DNA of 64,000 nucleotides. Source: Pleurostoma richardsiae (lineage: Eukaryota; Ascomycota; Sordariomycetes; Calosphaeriales; Pleurostomataceae). Position 1 is the first letter of the stretch, and every line of letters starts with the position of its first letter. The notes below the pieces were generated by a model. It was not told the DNA's origin. It did no database searches and worked only from the letters and a program-made list of their open reading frames with translations. The position numbers and the translations under genes were made by a program. Positions 39,358 through 49,998 of this stretch are shown here, one piece after another. The stretch covers positions 310,001-374,000 of the forward strand of contig JANBVO010000033.1 of assembly GCA_030052745.1 (NCBI GenBank), read 5' to 3'.

Positions 39358-40812
39358 TTATTTCAACAGAAACATATGTCCTACAGTATGTACAGTATGT
39401 ATATGAGGCTTGGATCCATTCACTCTTCGACACGTTAGATGACCTCCCTCACCGTCGCCTTGGCCCTTTGGTCCAGTTCGTCGTTTCCGGGTAGAGGACG
39501 CAGTACTCAAGGTATTTGCAGGAATCGCGTCCACGCGAGCGGCAGCAATTTGCGTTCCCGTCGGGAGCAGGCTAGCAACTTCTCGAAACCGCAAGTTCCG
39601 ATACAGATTTTGCTTTGCTTTCTCCGCAGCGGCTTTCAAAGCAGAGGGGTCCTCGGCAAGACGGCGGTGAGCCTGTTCCAGTCCGAGGTCGCGCTTGGCC
39701 TCAGATATCTCTGCTCCTGGCGTGTCGGGCTGGGTCTGAGGAAGGGCTAAATGCGCTTGCGGTCGTTCCTGAGAATGCGTGAATGGTTCGTCCCGGATCA
39801 TCCTCCTCACTTTTCGCACTGCTGGAGTCGGCCGTGCCCTACGCTCTCGCGTGAGAACGACACAGCCCTTCTCCTTGACAAATCTCGGCGCATTCACCCC
39901 AGCTGACTTGAAGCTCTCATCCTGCTCCTCAGTCAGGCGGACGTTCTGCAGCTCAACCGAGCGCAGACCCTGAAACTCCCACACGAAAGAGAGCAGAAGG
40001 GGCTGTGGTCTCTCTTGCCAGGCGATTCTCAACCGTCGAAGAGACGGTGCGACGCTCTGGATGTATTTGCGCAGCCCCTTGTCTAGCTGAGAAGGCGACT
40101 CCGACTTATCCTGCCACATGACTATGCAAATCTCGCGGACGTGGGCAGGGCGTCTAGCGAGCTGGAGGGCCAATCTGCTGAAGAAGGAGGCCGGAACGGA
40201 AAGAGAGAGCGAGAGCCTAGAGTGCGTTTGCAGCGCAACGTGCAAGGAGTCCAGCACGTAGACGTCCAGGTCATATAGCGGAAGCGGGGAGATGGGGTCG
40301 AGCACCTCGATAGCGATGTTGCGTAGACCGTGAGAGTCCCTTATTGGGGCTGTAAATGCCGAAACGACATCGTCGAGTCTGTGGGCTTCACGACTGGCCC
40401 TGAAATACCGCTTCACCGCGTCACAGGCGCGAGAACCTGAGCGAGGGCCCCGATCCCAGGAAAAGACCCGGTATCCGCTTGCGCCGGCGGTGAACGTGGT
40501 TAAATCGGCGCCTCGGCGGAAAAGCGCCTTGTAGGATATGGAGCGACGGATGAAGGCTCTTTTCTCCCCGTACGTCTCGGATCGAAACTCCAGGCACACG
40601 TGAATCGAGCTATCCCAGCAGACCAATTCGACTGCCGCCTGGAGGAGGTCTGTCCTTGCGAGAAACCTCGCTAGGACTCGCCAGGCCGGTTCTGGAGGCC
40701 CATGGCAGCGAGCCCCTCCGCGGCTGGGAGACATGGTGATAGAAGCTCCTGACAGGGTCTGTTGCTGTGATGTGGGATCATTCAGTTCCGTAAAGCGCGG
40801 AGGCGTTGTCAT
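39358..40812 (-). CDS. large orphan protein
   Basis: The frame is open well upstream, but the most plausible ATG is at 40812 (MTTPPRFTELND), giving 484 residues. Middle segments have alternating hydrophobic strands and helices with leucine periodicity (LRNIAIEVLDPISPLPLYDL, HSRLSLSLSVPASFFSRLAL, PSLRRLRIAWQERPQP, FQGLRSVELQNVRL), reminiscent of leucine-rich or F-box-associated folds without a recognisable F-box. The C-terminal third is basic and helical (LKAAAEKAKQNLYRNLRFRE). Not recognised. The long uninterrupted frame argues for a real gene. Confidence 0.55.
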   Translation of the reverse strand: MTTPPRFTELNDPTSQQQTLSGASITMSPSRGGARCHGPPEPAWRVLARFLARTDLLQAAVELVCWDSSIHVCLEFRSETYGEKRAFIRRSISYKALFRRGADLTTFTAGASGYRVFSWDRGPRSGSRACDAVKRYFRASREAHRLDDVVSAFTAPIRDSHGLRNIAIEVLDPISPLPLYDLDVYVLDSLHVALQTHSRLSLSLSVPASFFSRLALQLARRPAHVREICIVMWQDKSESPSQLDKGLRKYIQSVAPSLRRLRIAWQERPQPLLLSFVWEFQGLRSVELQNVRLTEEQDESFKSAGVNAPRFVKEKGCVVLTRERRARPTPAVRKVRRMIRDEPFTHSQERPQAHLALPQTQPDTPGAEISEAKRDLGLEQAHRRLAEDPSALKAAAEKAKQNLYRNLRFREVASLLPTGTQIAAARVDAIPANTLSTASSTRKRRTGPKGQGDGEGGHLTCRRVNGSKPHIHTVHTVGHMFLLK

Positions 40813-41366
40813 GTGTGAGCCTACAGGAGTGACGGACAGGAAACGAACGCCACACGACCGTGGTCTGGCCGCGGGAGACGCGGAGGCCAAGCAGCAAACG
40901 TGTATACGCCGGATATGCGGCGGGGTGTAGCTGCAAAGACTCGTCCTGCCTCCCCGAACGGTGGGCTGCCTGCATAACCTGGACCCAACCTCCCGTCGTT
41001 GTGTGGAGGGGGCGGTCTTTGTCGATCGCAGTGTCCCACGGCCGATCATCTCCTTGCTCAGGAAGGCAGCGGACAGACTGGTCGCCGTGCGGCCTATCTG
41101 CGGGGCCACGCACGGTGGTGTACAGTCTACTATACTACGTAGAGCGTGGAGAGAGACGCTGGCACGGCGACCCCACGCTGTAAGTCGCCCTTACTTGCTT
41201 GCCTTTCTTACAGGTGACAGCACCATCCCGAGAACAACGAGTGGCGTCCTCCGACGCAACACAGCAAGGGTGGGAGAGGGGGAAGCAGACACAATACGCG
41301 TCTGGATTGAAAGCGTTATTGGGTTAAGATAAGCCCTGCTGGCCATGCCACGCCCCACTTTATCTG
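40813..41366. other. intergenic, nothing recognised
   Basis: GC-rich with overlapping frames. No domain or splice-linked exon. Confidence 0.4.
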
Positions 41367-41417
41367 GTCTCGCACACAATCACCAACAGGCGTGTTGTTG
41401 GTGATTGTGTGCGAGAC
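41367..41417. repeat. perfect 22-bp inverted repeat (hairpin)
   Basis: Left arm 41367-41388 (starting GTCTCGCACACAATCACC) and right arm 41396-41417 are exact reverse complements around a 7-nt loop GGCGTGT. The hairpin lies about 30 bp beyond the stop codon of the minus-strand gene at 41449-41784. Confidence 0.95.
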
Positions 41418-41448
41418 GCGACGGGGGTGTTCCCTGTTTCGCTTCAGC

Positions 41449-41784
41449 TCAGCCGGACGACATCGACCTGATCCTAGCCAGGACCTCTGCCTCCCTAGCC
41501 GGTTCCAGTTGCACCTTCGTGTCCCATCCGTCATCTGCGTAAAACTGGAATGACGGGATACCATCGACGATCACGACAAGTAGTGTTCCGGCTACAGAAC
41601 GTTCGTTCCATTCCGGTCGTGTGCTAGGACCTGTCATCGATCGCGGGCGGCGCGGGCCTCCCCACTGCTGGACTGTAGTCGCTGGGGCACTGCTATCAAT
41701 GTTAAAGCGCACCCGAGCAATCTGATTGGATTGAGTATCGTACGGCATGTCGTCTTGGCGGGCTGACGGCGTGGAGTTGCTCAT
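41449..41784 (-). CDS. small orphan protein
   Basis: ATG at 41784, 111 residues. Ser/Thr/Gln-rich N-terminus, then a compact region with beta-like segments (GTLLVVIVDGIPSFQFYADD) and a C-terminal helix EPAREAEVLARIRSMSSG. No signal peptide. Family not recognised. The perfect hairpin immediately downstream may lie in its 3' UTR. Confidence 0.5.
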   Translation of the reverse strand: MSNSTPSARQDDMPYDTQSNQIARVRFNIDSSAPATTVQQWGGPRRPRSMTGPSTRPEWNERSVAGTLLVVIVDGIPSFQFYADDGWDTKVQLEPAREAEVLARIRSMSSG

Positions 41785-43515
41785 AGTGAAGGTCTTTCGT
41801 GACGAGGGTGACTGGATTCGAGAATCTGAGCAGGAGACGCGCAACAGCTAGAGTTTGTACCTATTCCGCGTTGGAGCCAAGAACGGCGCAACGTCCGTAT
41901 GCTGAGACTGCGGAAGGGCGTGCGACTCCAGGCGAGCCTGGTGAGCCATATTCGGCTTTCACAGCAGATTGCGGGACCGTGCGCCGGTTTTCTCCTCCAA
42001 CGCTGTGCTGACCCCCTGCATTCGTCGACAACTCGCGCCACCTCTTTGGCCTGATTCATGATCCTCTCTCGAGATAAGACGGCCGAACAATCCGAACCCC
42101 CTGCAGCTGACGCAGACAGGGCAGGCGACCAGGCCGCGGCGCCACCGGAGACTCTCATTGGGGCGGGAACACAGCTAGTCAGGCCATTGTGTATGCCTTC
42201 CACAGGTGCCTTCGTGCGCAGGCCGTGTGGCCCCGGGGGAATGCGGTTCCCACCCTCCTCCTTTCTCCTTTTGCTTCTTCGTCCTTCGTTCGGTCGGCAA
42301 CAGCAGCGTAGGATCGCTGCCTCCCACACCACTGGCCTGGTTGCCACCTCTCTTTCCCCCTTTTCCTCACGCCCGGCGGCACTCGCGAGAGACACAATGA
42401 GTCGCTAGCGTCTGGTTGAGCATAGTTGCACTGCGGACTTGCGAGCCACGCGTAAAACGAACAAGACCTTGATGCTTGTCTGATTCTTCTTAGTCGCTGA
42501 GCAGCCGAGGGACGAACGGAATGCCACCTGCTGCCTCGGATTGGCCCGCTTTGTGGCAGAGCTTTGCTGAGTCTGCCCGCGTGGAGAGTGGTGCTGCGGC
42601 ATCGCGGAGGACAGGCTGTCCGAAGTGTGGGATGAGCGCCATCCTGGCAGTCGACAGAGTCGGAGCCTAGGGAGACGAGGGATGCCTTGTGTCGGGCTTT
42701 GCAGAATCTGTACCGCGGGTGTGTGACGGTGGAATGGCAGGGTGGTGGCACCTTTTAGCACCAACTGACAATCGCGCCTTCCTTATTAGGTAGTGAACTA
42801 GACGTCTGCTTGAGTGGAATGTGTTGAGTCTTGTGATTTTTTGCCAACTTGTTCCCCGCCGATACACTTAGTTTCACTCGATACGGTCTCACCTTCAGAG
42901 GGTACCGATGTGGCTGTCAGCCCAGGCTTGAAACTGAATGTTCATATGGCCTTTCCGTCGCTGTCCGGCGAGACGGCCGCGGATGGTAACACTGGGGCGC
43001 AGCGGACGCGGCCGTACCCCGGTGGAGTTGACCGCGGGAACTACTCCCTCCTTCAGAGGAATCCGGTGCCTCGCATCTCTCGCTTGGCCTGCGATGTACT
43101 CCGTGGTCCTTCGTCCATCCTGCCGGGCGAAAGTCCCGGACTGTTCGAGGAGCTGATCATATCAGGGGAGGCTAGACCTGTCCTCGGACAGGAGGAGACG
43201 CGTCGACTGGACCGAGGACCTTGCGGCGAAGTCGTGCTTCGTCCTTGTGCCGCGGGCCCAGGTTGACTGGCTGTGCACATCGGCCACGCCAATGTGCTAC
43301 CGCAGGCCTCCCCCAACCAATCGCCAGCGCATTAACGCGGGACCTGCTCGGGTTGTACCAGGAAGGGAGGTGCTCTCCCCGGTGTACAGTCGCGTTCACG
43401 TCCGCCAGCCACCCATTTTTTGCTAATCAGGAGCGTGGGCGCGACCGCAACGACTGGCATTGCTTTGTTTTACGTCTGCATGCGGTCTCGCTCTGAAGCA
43501 CTGCTGGGCACTACC
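41785..43515. other. long gene-poor stretch
   Basis: About 1.7 kb with many GC-driven frames on both strands. I found no domain, signal peptide or well-formed intron. Pyrimidine-rich runs occur at 42250-42370. Confidence 0.4.
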
Positions 43516-43522
43516 TATAAGT
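43516..43522 (+). promoter_or_regulatory. TATA box of the acidic-repeat gene
   Basis: CTATAAG about 105 bp upstream of the ATG at 43624. Confidence 0.35.
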
Positions 43523-43623
43523 ACCCGTCTGATCGACCTTTCATCGAACCATCCCCAGCTGTCGAGCCTCTTCCCACCAAAGGCTCCGCTGCCAGCCATA
43601 TTCCCGCTGTACAACTATCCACG

Positions 43624-44418
43624 ATGAGTCCGCGCAAGCGCCACTTCTCCGAGACGGAACTGTCTGATCCAGAGCCGCCTCTCTCGCCACCATGTATGTA
43701 CGGCCAAGCCATTTGAGTTCCGCGAAGGTCCGCTGATAGTGAATGTATAGCTGCGGAGTGGAGTACGAACTTCACTTTGAACTTGCAGGATCGTCTTGGT
43801 CGATGCGACGCAAAGCTTCGTCTACCATACCCGGAGGCACACGAAATCATAACCGCTCTCCAGCCCTACGTACTCAGCATCGCATTGCGCCCATACGAAC
43901 CAGGCGGGGGTCTACAAGATATGGTTTTGGAGTTGAAATGCTTTTATCCGCTAGATGAACATCAAGAGATCAAGAAGTCGATAGGAGATTTGATTCCTGT
44001 TGACGGAGAGGATGATGAAGAGGATGATGAAGAGGATGATGAAGAGGATGATGAAGAGGATGATGGAGAGGATGATGGAGAGGATGATGGAGAGGATGAT
44101 GAAGAGGATGATGGAGAGGATCAATGTGATGGAGCATGCGAATGTCCTCGAGAGAGCGGCAGTGACGAGGAGGAGCAGTGTGGTGGACAGGACCGCACCG
44201 ACGAGGACTGCAGCGACGAAGAGGACTGTGACGGACAAGGCCACAGTGACGAAGAGGACTGTGACGGACAAGGCCACAGTGACGAAGAGGACTGTGGCGG
44301 ACAGGTCCACGGGGACGAAGACGAGTTTGCTGGCAATGACGAAAGTGACGAAGGCGACTGTATCTATATCGGAGAGAGACCCTGCAAGCGTGCTGTGCAC
44401 CCTAGGGACACGAAATGA
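43624..44418 (+). CDS. acidic-repeat protein
   Basis: Exons 43624-43693 and 43751-44418, with a 57-nt phase-1 intron (GTATGT...GTATAG); 245 residues. The N-terminus is basic then Pro-rich (MSPRKRHFSETELSDPEPP). A globular stretch follows (NLQDRLGRCDAKLRLPYPEA, HEIITALQPYVLSIALRPY). The second half is highly acidic: a (DDEE/DDGE)n tract encoded by repeated GATGATGAAGAG units, then three SDEEDC(D/G)GQ(G/V)H repeats encoded by 33-bp DNA repeats. Such tails are typical of nuclear or nucleolar acidic proteins and histone chaperones, which is inference. The repeat tract is probably variable in length between strains. Confidence 0.65.
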
Positions 44419-44811
44419 CGTGGAAACGGCTTCTGTGGGCAGCAGCGCGTACAGGTATTCCGCATCAATCCGTCGTTTACACACACGACGCTCCAGCGTC
44501 AGGAGGAACTCAAGGGCTTGCTCGATCTGCCTCTGGTTTGGATGCGAGAACAGCGCTGTTACGTAGCAACTCGAGCAGACGGCCAGAGCCCGATCGTGCA
44601 TGCAAGACGGAGGTACTGTAGCATAGCGACCGACGACGCATGGTAGTAACTGCGGGAAGGAGGAAACTAAATGCACCTAGACAATTCTACGGCCTATTCA
44701 ATCCTCTTCCTTGGCCGGTCGCCTACGTCTTCAAATGCCCAGGATGAGATACAAGATAAACTACGTTTGGCTGACAGGGTCAGGGCAGAGGTCAAGAACC
44801 CCGTCAGTCAG
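44419..44811. other. intergenic between convergent genes
   Basis: No gene supported. The acidic-repeat gene and the ankyrin gene converge on this interval. Confidence 0.5.
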
Positions 44812-45579
44812 TTATTCGGTCTCGGCCCCGTACGCCAACAGAAGGTCTACAATTTCGCTGCCGTGAAGTTCTGCAGCGAAGCTCAACGGCGGTCCGCCCT
44901 TCCCGCCAGGCCCGGTGTGCGCTCGCGGGTCGGCCCCATTCTCGAGCAAAAGTCTCGCACCGCCAACGTTGTTGCACGACACGGCGATGGCCAGCGGCGT
45001 GTAGAAGTAGTCATTTCTCCTGTCGATGTGCGCTTGTCGGTCCTGAGATATGTATGGCCTGCCCGAGCCGTCGTTCCCCAGGAGGAGCTTCAGGAGGGCG
45101 CAGCCCTCTTCGTGGACGTCACTGCCAGCAGCAGTATGCAGCGGCGTGTCGCCGAGCTTTCCAGGTTCGACGGGGCTCACGCCGTTCTCGAGAAGATGTC
45201 GAATCACAGCAGTCTTCTCGCCGGAGAACTGGGCCGCGGGGGTGCGCAGGAGAAAGTGCAGGACGCTCTCGCCGTCCTCGTCAGGCACTGGCCTGGTGAA
45301 GTCAACACCGGGACTCTGCAGCGCCGCTAGCATGTCTACGCCGGACAGGCATGCCTGATACAGAGTCCACTGGTGGCAGGGCGCTATCCATGCGCCCTCC
45401 CTGACAAGCGTCTGAACCTGTTCAAGATCGCGGGCAAGAATGGCATCCGCAAGTGTTGCGGATACCGGATCTCTCCGGTCGCGCCCGACATCAAGATAGA
45501 CGGAGTCTGCGCTCCAGTAGGACTCATCCGAGCCCACCGACAGCGTAGAGGAGGGCGATACAGGAGGCGACTGATCCAT
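44812..45579 (-). CDS. ankyrin-repeat protein
   Basis: Single exon, 255 residues, ATG at 45579. A Ser-rich N-terminus is followed by about five ankyrin units: LADAILARDLEQVQTLVREG, WTLYQACLSGVDMLAALQS, ESVLHFLLRTPAAQFSGE plus AVIRHLLENGVSP, LGDTPLHTAAGSDVHEEG plus LLKLLLGN, and YTPLAIAVSCNNVGGARLLL with ENGADP, then PPLSFAAELHGSEIVDLLLA. TPLHTAA and TPLAIA are the canonical ankyrin signatures. A cytosolic or nuclear protein-binding scaffold is expected. No enzymatic domain is attached. Confidence 0.85.
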   Translation of the reverse strand: MDQSPPVSPSSTLSVGSDESYWSADSVYLDVGRDRRDPVSATLADAILARDLEQVQTLVREGAWIAPCHQWTLYQACLSGVDMLAALQSPGVDFTRPVPDEDGESVLHFLLRTPAAQFSGEKTAVIRHLLENGVSPVEPGKLGDTPLHTAAGSDVHEEGCALLKLLLGNDGSGRPYISQDRQAHIDRRNDYFYTPLAIAVSCNNVGGARLLLENGADPRAHTGPGGKGGPPLSFAAELHGSEIVDLLLAYGAETE

Positions 45580-45730
45580 CCTCTTGCCCTGTCCACGGCG
45601 GCCGGGTCGCTTGAACGGTGCGAGACTCGGAATATATCTGTGCAGTGCATTGACACGCCACCGCCATTTTCAGAGCTCGTCCCTCGGTGCGCCAACCGGC
45701 TCCTGTTCTGGCTCTCGCCGCTGCGGCCGC

Positions 45731-45979
45731 TCATTTGAGTGCGTCCTCCACGATCCGTCTGCTGGTCCATACACTACCGCACGGAGGCAGCGTGGTGTGC
45801 AACCGTCGTATAAACTCCCCTCGGGCGGCATTTGGGATCCAGCAGCTATACGCCAGCTTTAGAAGATCGGGAATGGCCAGGGACGTAGAGGATTTCTTCG
45901 GACGAGCAGAGTCAATTACGATGACCTGCCTGACAAGCAGGACGCATTTTGACTGGCGGAGCGAGGGCTGTCGTGCCAA
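45731..45979 (-). pseudogene. possible coding remnant
   Basis: A minus-strand frame with protein-like composition (LAIPDLLKLAYSCWIPNAAR, GEFIRRLHTTLPPCG) has no in-frame ATG and is preceded by a stop. Could be a gene fragment. Family not recognised. Confidence 0.22.
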
Positions 45980-46209
45980 TTATGTAGGCTTTTTGCTGCA
46001 GCCGGGACCGAGGCTAAACCGCGGCAGTCGGGCGGTTGCCTTGTGAGCGTGCGTTGCGCGCACTTGACAGCTGCGAATCCTCTTCTGGCTGACGATCGAT
46101 GGCAAAGCGTCGAAAGTGACGCTTCAGACGGGCGAATTATATTACCTGGCGCCACACCGCGACTAGTAGTACCGCACATGGACCAGTCTCCTCACAGACA
46201 TACATTACG

Positions 46210-46656
46210 ATGTGGATGAAGGCGACAAGCGTCCTCGCTGTGGCTCTGTTGCCGTCAGTTCTTGCTATCGAGTCGCTTACGATCCCCCTCGGCGACTCAT
46301 GCTTGGTCTTTCAACTGTTCCCGGAGTCATGCACAGCGCTGGGCGCGGGCGCCCTCACAACCACGACTCAGAGCAGTGCTACGTCTACCGAGGTGTCCAG
46401 CGCATCTCTTGCAAGCGACACGGATGCCTCCTGGACGGCAGCATCTTCTACAGATGACCCGTATACCTCCTCCGGGACGACGGCATCTTTCACGGACGGC
46501 ACGTATACCTCGTCTGGGATGACAGCATCGTCCACGGAGAGCACGTATACCTCGTCCCCAATGGCGGGATCATCAGCAACCTTCACGACGAGCACCGTCG
46601 CATCCACATCAATAGACATGCTAGATGCAAGCGCAAGCGAGTGCACGACGATCTAG
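46210..46656 (+). CDS. secreted Ser/Thr-rich repeat protein
   Basis: ATG at 46210, 148 residues. Residues 1-19 are a signal peptide with cleavage after VLA (MWMKATSVLAVALLPSVLA). A short segment with two cysteines follows (DSCLVFQLFPESC). The rest is almost entirely Ser, Thr, Ala and Gly with an imperfect repeat of about 14-15 residues carrying YTSSG(T/M)TAS. This is the composition of a heavily O-glycosylated cell-wall or extracellular mucin-like protein. A C-terminal GPI-anchor hydrophobic tail is not evident. Surface display or effector-like function is possible but only inferred. Confidence 0.65.
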   Translation: MWMKATSVLAVALLPSVLAIESLTIPLGDSCLVFQLFPESCTALGAGALTTTTQSSATSTEVSSASLASDTDASWTAASSTDDPYTSSGTTASFTDGTYTSSGMTASSTESTYTSSPMAGSSATFTTSTVASTSIDMLDASASECTTI

Positions 46657-47596
46657 CTAGCATCACACCAACAAGGCTTGCAGGGACGGTGGCTCGTCCT
46701 CTACCAAGGGCGCGATTAGACTAGTACTAGCTCATACATAGCGATCCAAATTGAGAACCGCCGAGCTTGCCGGTGTGACACCGAATTGGCTGCATGTGAG
46801 GACTCTGTGTACTCGTTGACCAACGGCCTCCCTGCTCGTAGATCCTTGCGCGCCAAGGAGCACATTCCAGATCCTTCGCTGCCCGCACGGACAAAAGTCT
46901 CCTATCTTTGCACACCCACCTAGCTGAAGATTGCCCCGTCGAGAACCAACAGACCAACAGTCACGAACCCCACCTCCCTTACCCCGCACTCCATCACCAA
47001 CCAAGGTTGCAGCAGGTCATAGCGTCCGTTGCCGCGCGTCTCTCAGTGGCCGCGCCAGACGCATTGACGTCCCGAGATCTCATGTGGACGAGACGTCACT
47101 CCCATAGACCAGGACGGCGGCCTCGAACTCCGTAACGCCACCTGAGGAGCCATTTCTGGATCTCGCTCCGGCGGATCGGACCAGCCCCCTTCAAGAACAG
47201 ACGAAAATGGTGGTGGCCACCGATGTGCCGTACCGCCGACACGCCCTTGCCTACGAGCGACTAGGACAGGGTCCTTTGGCTCACCGACCGATGTCGAGGT
47301 CAAGATAATGGCGAGTGGCGTGATCATACGAGCAAAGCCGAGACCGCAGTCGACGAGGCGGCACTCACCTGCCACCCTCCTGACCGTCAACCCCTGTTCC
47401 CGAGGTGATGGACTTGGATGGATTCACATGCACCTGCGGCGGAAGGCACACCACAAGACGCTGTTCTCACGGGGATGGAAGGAATTATCGGACGATAAAG
47501 AGGAAAATCCGACGTTGTTTCTTTCTGTCTACTAGCCCTCCAGGATCCTACCACACCGGCAAGACCACGCCGGCCGTCGATCATGGCGTCATGAGT
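46657..47596. other. intergenic, nothing recognised
   Basis: Frames on both strands lack motifs and splice partners. Confidence 0.4.
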
Positions 47597-47947
47597 CTAT
47601 GACGCCTCCTCCTCCTCGTCGATTGTCCCTAGGGTGGTGTGCTCCTCGGACTTTGTAGATGAGCTCATCTCCGACCCCTTCACCTGCATGATTCGTGCCT
47701 CCGGAACGGGTCTTCTCACGGGCATGGAGGAGGAGGATCTTCTAAGGGGGCTGGGTACCCGGAGCGCCCTCCTTGGGACTGCCATCGCACGATCTGCACG
47801 CGGGCTTGCCGTCGAACTCTGGAGACGGTTGGCCTCCAGTCTGGTCTTTTCGGTCGTCGTCGCCGGTGCGTGCCTGTGCTCGAGAGCCTCTCTCAGGGCC
47901 ATGTTCTGTGTGCGGAGCAGACTGTCGGCTTCCCTGGAGTCGCCCAT
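47597..47947 (-). CDS. small Ser/Arg-rich protein
   Basis: ATG at 47947, 116 residues. N-terminal helix LLRTQNMALREALEHRH, then an Arg/Ser/Pro-rich stretch (RRALRVPSPLRRSSSSMPVR) and an acidic C-terminus (TIDEEEEAS). The helix has leucine spacing like a short coiled coil. Likely a disordered phosphoprotein. Family not recognised. Confidence 0.5.
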   Translation of the reverse strand: MGDSREADSLLRTQNMALREALEHRHAPATTTEKTRLEANRLQSSTASPRADRAMAVPRRALRVPSPLRRSSSSMPVRRPVPEARIMQVKGSEMSSSTKSEEHTTLGTIDEEEEAS

Positions 47948-48129
47948 GCCTGACGAGACGAGCCCGCGGCACTGAGGGCGTGCATATTTAACACTGACCA
48001 GGAGTCGGATCTGGCTCTGCGGGTATTACTTGTTGCACATTTTAAGCATAAGTTCGTGCGTGCCGGGCCGATGCACAGGCTAGCTCGGGGCATGCGAGAA
48101 TGTTATGACCTGGAGCTGATATTGGCTAA

Positions 48130-48865
48130 TCATGGGTGCGAGTACTGGTGCACTAGAGGGGGGTTGTCCAGTAGCTCTTGCAGTCTACGCCTGTTCTGGG
48201 GTAGTGGGCTTTTGAACATCTTCCGCAAGAACCATAGTGCATTCCCCTTAGATCGGGCCCCATTGGATGGCACGGGAGACGTTCCGTCACTGGCACTGTT
48301 GGCCTGCCCGTGATCGGCCACAGCCGCCTCCTGTCCCCACTCCGTCGAGCGGTCTTCAGCGCTCGTTTGACCGTCTGTCAGTCCAGCTCCACTGTCGGCA
48401 TGTGGGGACTTCCTCGTGAGCGCAGGGGAAGTGAACGGGTCTGAGAGCACAGGGCTGGAGGAGTCATCGGTTGAAGAAGCAAGAAGCTCCAGTTTGTCAG
48501 CATTGGCCGATCGCGTCTGCGCCCTAGTCCTCGGCCGATGTCCCTCCGGTTTGCTCGGCTTCGACCTGTCCCTCGCCTTCATGACCCTATTCTTCGTACG
48601 CTGGCGGGCGTCCAGCTCAATGAGGTTTTGGTTCTGCTACAGTGTCAGGAATGAAGACGGTAGGAGGAAACGGACTGACCATCTTTTCGAAGGGAGGGTC
48701 CCAGCCCTCGGGATAGATGGACCTCATGAACTTTCCGCTGATGTCGTCTTCCGTATAGAGCACAATCTTCAGGCCGCCGGTCTTTACATAGAACTCTTTC
48801 GTCTTGCGGTGCATGGTTTTCCGCCGCTTCCTTGCCATCTCCTGTACAGGCTTTTCTCGGCGCAT
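48130..48865 (-). CDS. possible MADS/SRF-like small nuclear protein
   Basis: Exons 48865-48680 and 48633-48130, with a 46-nt phase-0 intron (GTCAGT...CTGAC...TAGCAG); 229 residues. The N-terminus MRREKPVQEMARKRRKTMHR, then KTKEFYVKTGGLKIVLYTED and SGKFMRSIYPEGWDPPFEKM, resembles short fungal MADS/SRF-like domains: a basic helix, a strand, and a W-P-P-like end. The match is pattern-based only. The C-terminus is basic (NRVMKARDRSKPSKPEG) and Ser/Thr-rich. DNA binding is plausible. An unrelated basic nuclear protein is the alternative. Confidence 0.5.
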
Positions 48866-49998
48866 GGTTACTCGTGAGCCCCGAACGCTGGCAACTGGCA
48901 ACAGACAAACCGAATCTTCGTTCGGATGAGCCAGATGTGGATGGGACTGGCAGCCTTCATATCTGTCGACGACACTACGCTCGACTCCGAGAATGGCACT
49001 CCTTCCCCGGTGGTGCTCAGACTACGCAGACTTCCATCATTGCACGGCTCCATTCTCCTCTGGTCTCAGCGACGCTTTCGGATCTTCGCGTCCTGGCCTC
49101 GTTACAGAAGGGGGTTTGCAAGCAACTTCCTCCTTTTTTGGCGGACAAGGCTGACGCACGCCGCCGCGCAACAGGACGGCACTTCGACAGTAGTCACGGT
49201 ACTTAGAAAGCCAAATATGGCGTTCACTGCATGCTGTGCTCTACAAGGGAAGACACACAAGACTGGCTCTTCCTCTCTGGTATAGTTACCACCAACTGAT
49301 GCGGCCCAACGGCATCGTTATGCAAGGGCCATGCTATGCAGGGCCCGCAGCTACAGGTGTCCATACGACCTCATGATTTACCGGCAGGCAGCGCAGCGAC
49401 CTGTTGGTTGTGTAAGTGCTCAACCTGTGGGGCAGATGATCCGCATCTTTACAGTACAGTACTACTGTACACTGTATTGGGCAAGTCCATGGATTCAACT
49501 CCTTTGACCCAGATTGTCGGGACTGGCCCCTCTCTCCCTCGCCTTTAGCCTGATTTAGCGCCCTGCATGTTGGTGATCACGATCACATCCTTCATTTGTG
49601 CTGCGCTCCTTCCTCGGTTTTGGGTGCTACGTTTTCCTTCCGCCGGCCTCTTGAGAGCCGATATCAGCTAAATTAGATGTGGATGCTGTTGGAAGTTCGC
49701 TTGCTTACTAAGGAATCCTACTGTATCAGGCCATCCGACAGTTGCCTCATCTGGGCACGTTCGGACGCGCCACGGCTGGTGCGTTCGTCTGACGCCATGG
49801 CAGCTCTCTCCCTCACTTCTGTCGAGCGACTGACCTATTTGAGTGCTGCGGACCGGGACGACAGCTTCTGAGAAGAACGGAGCGGGAACAGAAGGAAAGC
49901 CATTCTCGGATGTTATTTCTCTCTCTTAAACCCACCAGGGAGCCCTTATACGGTCAGCCGGGCCCGAGCTCGCCTCGTCCGATTCGAGCTCCCGTAGA
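48866..49998. other. intergenic, nothing recognised
   Basis: About 1.1 kb. Frames on the plus strand lack motifs. A TACAGTAC/GTACTG-rich palindromic cluster lies at 49450-49478. Confidence 0.4.

Noticed and set aside
42179-42764. Overlapping minus-strand frames of 120-190 residues
   Set aside because: No domain, no introns, and competing frames of equal length on the other strand.
43951-44676. Hydrophobic minus-strand frame resembling a membrane protein
   Set aside because: Its Ile/Leu/Val-rich run is the complement of the acidic Asp/Glu repeat tract on the plus strand.
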